From positions 20,797-31,797 of the forward strand of contig DHQI01000060.1 in assembly GCA_002408065.1 (NCBI GenBank): DNA of 11,001 nucleotides, written 5' to 3'. The position numbers and the translations under genes are program-made. Every line of letters begins with the position of its first letter. Positions within the stretch are counted from its first letter, which is position 1. The stretch comes from Bacteroidales bacterium UBA5342 (lineage in GTDB: Bacteria > Bacteroidota > Bacteroidia > Bacteroidales > UBA5342). This document shows positions 6,283 to 11,001 of the stretch, in pieces. The notes under the pieces are model-generated. The model saw only the letters and a list, made by a program, of their open reading frames with translations, was not told where the DNA came from and made no database searches.

Positions 6283-7128
6283 ATGACAACAGTAAATTGC
6301 GACCGCCGCAGAGCGTGTCATCCTGAGCATGTAAAGACAATGGATACCCAACGTCTTCGTGATGAATTTTTAGTGAAAGGTCTTTTCGTGAAAGATGAGA
6401 TCAACATGTGTTTTTCTCAATATGAGCGTTACATTGTAGGTGGTGCTTTCCCGGTAGATGAAGTTCTGACGCTGGAAACCATTGATGCTATTAAGTCGGA
6501 ATATTTTTGTGAACGTCGTGAGGTAGGCGTGATCAATATAGCCGGTGACGGTGTGGTATATGTTGATGGGAAAGCTTATCCTTTAGCTAATAAAGAAGCC
6601 GTTTATATTGGCCGTGGTAGCCAAGAGGTGAAATTTGAAAGTACTGATAAAGCCAACCCAGCAAAATTCTATTTAGGCTCTACACCAGCACATAAAGAAT
6701 ATGCTACTACTTTGGTCAATAAAGCCAAGGCTAATATCTTGAATATGGGAGCTGGTGATACCTGTAATGAGCGTACTATTTATCAATTGATTGTACCGGG
6801 TATTGTGGATAGCTGTCAGTTAGTGATGGGGCTTACCGAATTGAAAACCGGAAGTGTATGGAATACGATGCCTAGCCACACACACGATCGTCGTATGGAA
6901 GCTTATTTCTATTTTGAAGTGCCTGAAGGACAGTCGGTATGTCACTTTATGGGCGAACCACAAGAGACGCGTCATATCTTCTTACATAACGAACAAGCGG
7001 TCATTTCTCCGGAATGGGGTATTCACTCAGGTGCAGGTACTTCAAACTATTCTTTTATCTGGGGAATGGGGGGTGAAAATCTGGATTATACTGATATGGA
7101 TCACGTACAAGCAGACGAATTACGCTAG
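6283..7128 (+). CDS. kduI: 5-dehydro-4-deoxy-D-glucuronate isomerase (KduI)
   Basis: KduI converts 5-dehydro-4-deoxy-D-glucuronate (DKI) to 2,5-diketo-3-deoxygluconate, the step after unsaturated uronates are released from pectin, hyaluronan or similar polymers. The 281-residue length matches the family (E. coli 278). The metal-binding residues are intact: H199, H201 and E206 in S-H-T-H-D-R-R-M-E, and H248 in W-G-I-H-S-G, all at a constant offset of three from E. coli His196, His198, Glu203 and His245. L-D-T-Q/M-D-T-Q, E-R-R-E-V-G-V-I-N-I, W-N-T-M-P and P-Q-E-T-R-H-I also match. It is cytoplasmic, with no signal peptide. The N-terminus is slightly longer than in E. coli. KduD, its usual partner, is not in the window. 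It is probably expressed with the LacI gene 106 bases upstream, and converges with the YedK-type gene. Confidence 0.97.
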   Translation: MTTVNCDRRRACHPEHVKTMDTQRLRDEFLVKGLFVKDEINMCFSQYERYIVGGAFPVDEVLTLETIDAIKSEYFCERREVGVINIAGDGVVYVDGKAYPLANKEAVYIGRGSQEVKFESTDKANPAKFYLGSTPAHKEYATTLVNKAKANILNMGAGDTCNERTIYQLIVPGIVDSCQLVMGLTELKTGSVWNTMPSHTHDRRMEAYFYFEVPEGQSVCHFMGEPQETRHIFLHNEQAVISPEWGIHSGAGTSNYSFIWGMGGENLDYTDMDHVQADELR

Positions 7129-7152
7129 TCATTTGAGTGTTGGTAAAACGGG

Positions 7153-7788
7153 CTAGAACAGTTTGCCAAAACCACTCATGTTTTTAGCTTTCAGAGCAAT
7201 ATCAGGCCTGGCAAAGGAGCGGAAGTCTTCGCCCTTTAGCCAGGCTTCTTCATTTTCAGGCGTCAGGATGACAGGCATACGCTGCTTGGTGTTATGAATC
7301 TCACTCATAAGGGCATTGGCTGTTGTAGTAACTATGGTGTAGGAGTGGAGTTCTTCTTTATTGACCGGATCTTGCCACCGGGCCCATAGTCCTGCAAAGG
7401 CAAACAACTCATTGTCGTTTAGAGTTATTAAGTATTGGTCTTTGTTTTTACCTTTACTGTCTTGCCATTGCCATTCATAAAAACCATCAGCAGGAATCAA
7501 ACAACGTTGTAACAGTGATGGTTTAAAAGAGGGTTTTTCGTACAGGGTTTCAATCTTAGCGTTGAGGGTATATTGGCGGATGCTTTTGTCTTTTGACCAT
7601 GAGGGGATCAAGCCCCAATAAAAATCTTGTATGAGCTCCCGGTTTTTATGCGTTATTACAGGTGTAAGCGGATAAGAAAAACCGCTCACTTGCTCAAAGG
7701 GCTGAAAAATGCTTCCGCCATCGCTTTTTGCTTTGAAGCGTTGCTCTATTTTAGCTTTAGGCTGATTGAGTTTAAACGTAAAACACAT
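7153..7788 (-). CDS. SOS response-associated peptidase family protein (YedK/HMCES type)
   Basis: A 211-residue protein of the SRAP family, whose members form a covalent thiazolidine crosslink to abasic sites in single-stranded DNA through Cys2. Catalytic features are visible: Cys2 exposed after removal of Met1, N-A-K-I-E (76-80), P-A-D-G-F-Y-E-W (99-106, with E105), and H165 in E-I-H-N-T-K-Q-R-M-P. E. coli YedK has MCGR at the start and Arg in the NAR motif; here these are MCFT and NAK, which I associate with a Bacteroidota subgroup. It lies on the minus strand, convergent with kduI and 24 bases from its stop; nothing suggests a shared role. It may be SOS-linked, but no LexA-type operator is recognised upstream. 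Confidence 0.92.
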   Translation of the reverse strand: MCFTFKLNQPKAKIEQRFKAKSDGGSIFQPFEQVSGFSYPLTPVITHKNRELIQDFYWGLIPSWSKDKSIRQYTLNAKIETLYEKPSFKPSLLQRCLIPADGFYEWQWQDSKGKNKDQYLITLNDNELFAFAGLWARWQDPVNKEELHSYTIVTTTANALMSEIHNTKQRMPVILTPENEEAWLKGEDFRSFARPDIALKAKNMSGFGKLF

Positions 7789-7809
7789 ACGGCGATTCCA
7801 TTTTTATTA

Positions 7810-7906
7810 ATTCTTTATTCAGTAACCCGATGGCTGAGTGACGCGAAGTCTACGTAGCGCTGTATCGAAGCCGGAGGATTCTTTATTCAGTAAGCCGATG
7901 GCTGAG
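7810..7906. repeat. 29-bp direct repeat pair (7810-7838 and 7878-7906)
   Basis: Two copies of a 29-bp sequence beginning attctttattcagtaa and running into cgatggctgag are 68 bp apart and differ at one base (c/g at the 17th position). Each copy leads into a REP-like palindrome start, so the unit appears to have been duplicated together with part of the palindrome. Confidence 0.7.
7828..7877. repeat. REP-like palindromic repeat, copy 2
   Basis: Of the form CCGATGGCTGAGTG - centre - TGTATCGAAGCCGGAGG, matching copy 1 (2366-2420) at both ends. GGCT (7832-7835) pairs with AGCC (7869-7872), whereas copy 1 has GCCT/AGGC. The paired change supports a folded structure. It lies between the YedK-type and amidohydrolase genes. 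Confidence 0.6.
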
Positions 7907-7937
7907 AGTTGCTCAGTGGCTTTCAAAGTATGATTTT

Positions 7938-7976
7938 CCGGTGCCTGAGTGTCTCCTTAGGGATGCACCGAAGGCT
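7938..7976. repeat. REP-like palindromic repeat, copy 3
   Basis: Of the form CCGGTGCCTGAGTG - short centre - GATGCACCGAAGGC. GCCT (7943-7946) pairs with AGGC (7972-7975), and GGTGC with GCACC further stabilises the fold. It ends just before the amidohydrolase stop, so it would lie in that gene's 3' region and might affect transcript ends. Confidence 0.55.
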
Positions 7977-7991
7977 CAAGGATAATTCAAA

Positions 7992-9185
7992 CTAATGCAC
8001 CTTTTCAAACAAAAAGCGCCTACAATTATCACCCGCATAGGCCAGTTTGTCATCAATGGGCAGGTCAGCTTCTTCAAAATTTTTCAGGTACTGATGGTAA
8101 GAGCTTACCTTAGTCAGGTTGATCATAAAATCACTACCAAACATTAAACGCTCCTTAAGTCTTCTTTGTTCGCCTTTTTTCAGTTGTGTCAGCCTGTTGC
8201 TCAGGTCTGAATAATAGTCGACTGCTACTCCATTAAAAGAAAAATCGGCATAGACATTATCATAAGTCAAGGCCAGGTCAATAATAGTGTTGCGCCAGGC
8301 TTCCTGTTTACGCATAAAGTGTGTGCGCTGATACTGACGACCAAAGTGAGCAAAATTAAGCTTTAGTAGCGGGTATTTTTCCAGTACATGACGCCAGGTT
8401 TCAGGATTGGTGTGGTGGTGCGATATTTCTATGTCGGTGGTGCGGTAGCCTTCATCATCGCAATGTGTGGTGACGGGGATATGGTGTTTTTCGGCATAGC
8501 TGTAGATGACTTCGGCCTTGGCCCTTTCATCTTTATCATCAGGCCAGGGATTAAAGCCCAAAGGCGGGTAAAATTTTATACCGAAAAAGTGTGCTCGCTC
8601 CTTGTTCTGATAATGTTCTTGGGGATCATAATTGTTAAAATAGCTGTGAAGCCAACGTTCTATCTCATCGATGGTATATGCCGGGGGATTGATGCCGGCG
8701 AAAGGCAAAATTTCTAAAAGCGTAGCGGGCTTGTTTTGATAGAACAAATCAATTGATGCCAGCATCTTATCAGCATGCCAAAAGGCATCTTTAGAGCTGC
8801 GGGTGTTGTAATAAATGTCCTCCAAAGCTTGTGCCGATGTAAAATCCATCACCATAGGGCATATCACATATTTGTCAAAGCTATGAGCACTAAAGGTAAA
8901 ACGTTCTGTTGTTGCAAAGGCCTTCTCATTTGCCGCGAGGTATTGCCCTTGTAAATCACGCTCAATGATTTCTGCTATTTGGCTCTGAGAATGTGACATT
9001 ACATTGATGAGATTACCAACCTTGAGGGGCAGTTTTTTATTTCTGAAATCTAACAAATAGTCAGGGCTAAGCATCGAGTTAAAAGCTTCTTTGCTAATGT
9101 TACCACCTATTTGTTTCAGAAACATGATGAAATCCGGTTCATCAAAGGTCATTAAGTGGCAGTGAGCATCAAAAAAATATGGCAT
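7992..9185 (-). CDS. Metal-dependent amidohydrolase (amidohydrolase 2 / TIM-barrel family)
   Basis: A 397-residue cytoplasmic protein with the metal-site layout of the amidohydrolase superfamily. D-A-H-C-H gives H8 and H10, G-I-K-F-Y-P-P-L-G gives K204, T-H-C-D-D gives H241, N-F-A-H-F-G gives H280, and F-G-S-D-F gives D352. The order matches the PF04909-type branch, whose members hydrolyse or decarboxylate diverse small molecules. The substrate is not evident. A long insertion (about 35-140) between the first metal motif and the barrel core includes an unusual M-S-H-S-Q-S-Q stretch. It lies on the minus strand, between the YedK-type gene and the SulP gene, and is separated from both by repeats, so it is probably transcribed alone. 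A -7-like box lies 27 bases upstream of the start. Confidence 0.85.
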   Translation of the reverse strand: MPYFFDAHCHLMTFDEPDFIMFLKQIGGNISKEAFNSMLSPDYLLDFRNKKLPLKVGNLINVMSHSQSQIAEIIERDLQGQYLAANEKAFATTERFTFSAHSFDKYVICPMVMDFTSAQALEDIYYNTRSSKDAFWHADKMLASIDLFYQNKPATLLEILPFAGINPPAYTIDEIERWLHSYFNNYDPQEHYQNKERAHFFGIKFYPPLGFNPWPDDKDERAKAEVIYSYAEKHHIPVTTHCDDEGYRTTDIEISHHHTNPETWRHVLEKYPLLKLNFAHFGRQYQRTHFMRKQEAWRNTIIDLALTYDNVYADFSFNGVAVDYYSDLSNRLTQLKKGEQRRLKERLMFGSDFMINLTKVSSYHQYLKNFEEADLPIDDKLAYAGDNCRRFLFEKVH

Positions 9186-9211
9186 GGTGTGTAACTAATG
9201 TTTTAGTGTTC

Positions 9212-9219
9212 CAAAATTA
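9212..9219 (-). promoter_or_regulatory. Possible promoter -7 box for the amidohydrolase gene (TAATTTTG)
   Basis: Read on the minus strand this is an exact TAnnTTTG, placed to give a leader of about 20 bases before the ATG at 9185. The expected -33 position does not show a TTTG, so support is partial. Confidence 0.45.
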
Positions 9220-9304
9220 ATGATTTTTTAATTAGGCCTTTGAATAGAGCTTCGTTTTTTTGTAGTGAAATAATATGGCAGTAACAGACTGACGTCTTCT
9301 AAGC

Positions 9305-9342
9305 AAAAACGCCTGCACTTCATTCCGAATGCAGGCGTTTTT
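9305..9342 (-). terminator. Strong intrinsic terminator, probably for the SulP gene
   Basis: A perfect 13-bp stem (AAAAACGCCTGCA at 9305-9317 with TGCAGGCGTTTTT at 9330-9342) around a 12-base loop, giving T-runs on both strands. The SulP gene reads towards it on the minus strand and ends 80 bases earlier. The symmetry could make it bidirectional. Confidence 0.85.
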
Positions 9343-9348
9343 AACCTT

Positions 9349-9413
9349 GGTCATTGAGTGCTTCGACAGGTGGTCATTGAGTCTGTCGAAATGCTCAGCA
9401 AGCACGTAGCTGA
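9349..9413. repeat. GGTCATTGAGT repeat pair, second REP-like type
   Basis: GGTCATTGAGT occurs twice, at 9349-9359 and 9372-9382, each followed by a CTTCGACA or CTGTCGAAATG element. The motif GTCATTGAG...TGTCGAAATGA is a palindromic intergenic repeat that I recall from many Bacteroidota genomes. It sits between the SulP stop and its terminator, so it would be in the 3' end of that transcript. Confidence 0.5.
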
Positions 9414-9422
9414 AGTGCAACC

Positions 9423-10964
9423 TTAAGCCAACTTATTAGATACCAACTTATACTTAGGATCTTCCATAATGTTGACATCGATGATGGCATCGGCATTTTG
9501 GAGCATTTCGCGGCAGTCCTTACTCAGGTGAGCCAGATGCACCGTTTTATTCTGTTTGGCGTAGCGTTCTGTTAGTTTATTAACCGCCTCAATAGCACTG
9601 TGGTCTATCACACGACTGTCTTTAAAATCGATATAGATCTCGTCCGGATCGGTGACGACGTTAAATTTGTCTTGAAAGGTGCTTACCGAGCCAAAAAACA
9701 GCGGACCAAATAATTCATAGTGTTTACCACCATTTTCATCAAATGATTCCTTAGCGCGTATCATCGAGGCATTTTTCCAGGCAAAACTCAAGGCAGACAC
9801 GATGACACCGATAAGGACAGCCAGCGCCAGATTGTGCAGTACCACAGTCACACCGGCTACTATAAGCATCACCACAAAATCGATGGTGGGTACTTTACGG
9901 AAAACCTTAAGGCTAGCCCATTCAAAAGTACCGATAGATACCATAAACATAAGACCTACAAGAGCTGCCATAGGCACTTGTTCTATCAGGGGGGCAGCAA
10001 ACAAAACGATGACCAAAAGACCCACGGCAGCTACGATACCCGATAAGCGATGGCGTCCGCCCGAGCTCACGTTAATAATACTTTGTCCGATCATAGCACA
10101 GCCGCCCATACCACCAAAGAGCCCGGTGATAAAGTTGGCAATCCCTTGTGCCACACTTTCTTTATTGCCCCGTCCGCGGGTCTCAGTCATTTCGTCTATC
10201 ACTGTCAGGGTCAGCAGACTCTCGATGAGTCCTACGGCTGCCATGATGAGCGAGTAAGGGAATATTATCTTCAGAGTTTCTAGATTAAAAGGCACTTGTG
10301 GCAGGTGAAATTTAGGAAGTCCTCCCGAAATGCTGGCTATGTCGCCTACGGTTTTGGTTTCGATACCAAAGGATAGAATAATGGCCGATACTACTACAAT
10401 AGCAGTCAGAGCAGCGGGAACAGCTTTCGTTATTTTGGGCAGTAAATAAATAATGAGCATCGTAAGCACTACAAAGCCTATCATAGTCCAGAGTTGTGGC
10501 CCTTGCATCCATACCAGGTCACCGGCTGCATTTTCCAGTTTAAATTGAGGCAGTTGTGCTGTGAAGATGACGATAGCCAGGCCATTGACAAAGCCAAACA
10601 TCACCGGATGGGGGACGAGGCGGATGAATTTACCCAGTTTAAAGAAGCCTACAGCCATTTGTATGATTCCCATCAGGACAACAGCAGCAAAGAGGTATTC
10701 GACGCCATGCTGTATCACCAGGCTCACAATGACGACAGCAATAGCACCGGTAGCACCGGAAATCATTCCCGGACGACCTCCCATAATAGCCGTTGCCAGA
10801 CCTATGATGAAGGCACTATACAAACCAATAAGCGGACTGACACCAGCTATGAGTGAAAAAGCAACAGCCTCAGGCACCAAGGCCAGAGCTACGGTAATAC
10901 CGGACAGTACTTCATTTTTGATGTTGATACCAGCCGGTTTTTTTAGTTTTTGGATAAATAACAT
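9423..10964 (-). CDS. SulP-family inorganic anion transporter with STAS domain
   Basis: A 513-residue inner-membrane transporter of the SLC26/SulP family, members of which carry sulfate, bicarbonate or dicarboxylates. The N-terminal two-thirds (about 15-395) is a series of hydrophobic helices with family motifs: V-A-L-A-L-V-P-E-A-V-A-F (25-36), M-G-G-R-P-G-M-I-S-G-A-T-G-A (61-74) and G-L-F-G-G-M-G-G-C-A-M-I-G-Q-S (281-295). A cytoplasmic STAS domain follows (about 415-500), including I-D-F-K-D-S-R-V-I-D-H-S (445-456). The compact length and the GGCAMIGQS region resemble the bacterial DauA/BicA-like group, so bicarbonate or dicarboxylate is as likely as sulfate; the substrate cannot be fixed. 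It lies on the minus strand with its own terminator. The start codon is 37 bases from the window edge, so most of the promoter region is unseen. Confidence 0.93.
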   Translation of the reverse strand: MLFIQKLKKPAGINIKNEVLSGITVALALVPEAVAFSLIAGVSPLIGLYSAFIIGLATAIMGGRPGMISGATGAIAVVIVSLVIQHGVEYLFAAVVLMGIIQMAVGFFKLGKFIRLVPHPVMFGFVNGLAIVIFTAQLPQFKLENAAGDLVWMQGPQLWTMIGFVVLTMLIIYLLPKITKAVPAALTAIVVVSAIILSFGIETKTVGDIASISGGLPKFHLPQVPFNLETLKIIFPYSLIMAAVGLIESLLTLTVIDEMTETRGRGNKESVAQGIANFITGLFGGMGGCAMIGQSIINVSSGGRHRLSGIVAAVGLLVIVLFAAPLIEQVPMAALVGLMFMVSIGTFEWASLKVFRKVPTIDFVVMLIVAGVTVVLHNLALAVLIGVIVSALSFAWKNASMIRAKESFDENGGKHYELFGPLFFGSVSTFQDKFNVVTDPDEIYIDFKDSRVIDHSAIEAVNKLTERYAKQNKTVHLAHLSKDCREMLQNADAIIDVNIMEDPKYKLVSNKLA

Positions 10965-11001
10965 ATATATTCAAAATTGATTGTATAAAAAGACCATACG
11001 T

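Noticed and set aside
6854..7156. 100-codon plus-strand frame overlapping the end of kduI
   Set aside because: It is in a different frame within the intact kduI gene, whose metal ligands and motifs continue to its stop at 7128; no frameshift is needed.
9232..9420. 62-codon minus-strand frame between the SulP and amidohydrolase genes
   Set aside because: It runs through a strong terminator and REP-like repeats and has no recognisable protein features.
10972..10979. CAATTTTG on the minus strand as a SulP promoter -7 box
   Set aside because: It has one mismatch to TAnnTTTG and would leave a leader of only a few bases; the upstream region is cut by the window edge.
9802..10980. Several plus-strand frames of 70-151 codons opposite the SulP gene
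   Set aside because: All are antisense to the intact SulP coding sequence and give Thr/Pro/Ile-rich or His-rich low-complexity translations typical of reversed membrane-protein codons.

Overview
The window looks like a chromosome segment of a member of the Bacteroidota, possibly of the marine or gut Bacteroidales/Marinilabiliales type (the order is inference). The phylum call rests on the Bacteroidota form of serine acetyltransferase (its ending, ...FADGAGI), the absence of Shine-Dalgarno boxes before most starts, a perfect Bacteroidota -7 box (TAnnTTTG), a LacI-type regulator with the 'SAGTVDRVLH' helix-turn-helix common in this phylum, and a DUF4861-like lipoprotein.

Layout: (1) 1-326 is the C-terminal part of a serine acetyltransferase (cysteine synthesis). 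(2) 327-1501 is an accessory stretch. It holds AT-rich hairpins, a possible 32-codon ORF, an AT-rich three-helix membrane protein with a SHOCT-like tail, and a 228-bp element built as a long imperfect palindrome made of smaller hairpins. (3) 1502-3823 has an SDR oxidoreductase and then an ACT-domain homoserine dehydrogenase. An 8-bp tandem array and a REP-like palindrome separate them, and a strong terminator follows. (4) 3921-7128 is a small uronate-catabolism locus: a DUF4861-like lipoprotein, a LacI-family regulator whose start abuts the lipoprotein stop, and KduI with all four metal ligands. Its promoter carries two perfect 16-bp palindromes with a central CpG on either side of the -7 box. 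(5) 7153-10964 is on the minus strand: a YedK/HMCES-type peptidase, a metal-dependent amidohydrolase, and a SulP anion transporter with a STAS domain and its own terminator. REP-like palindromes fill the gaps.

How the genes fit together: the best-supported functional unit is lipoprotein, LacI regulator and KduI. I infer that the regulator binds the two palindromes and controls the locus in response to a uronate-derived sugar, and that the lipoprotein acts on polysaccharide-derived uronate material at the cell surface or in the periplasm. The partners KduD, KdgK and KdgA, any polysaccharide lyase and any SusCD pair are absent here, so this is a satellite locus or one edge of a larger one. The other genes are housekeeping or general functions without an obvious shared pathway. 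The most unusual DNA is intergenic: at least four repeat types in 11 kb, one showing paired base changes that preserve a stem.
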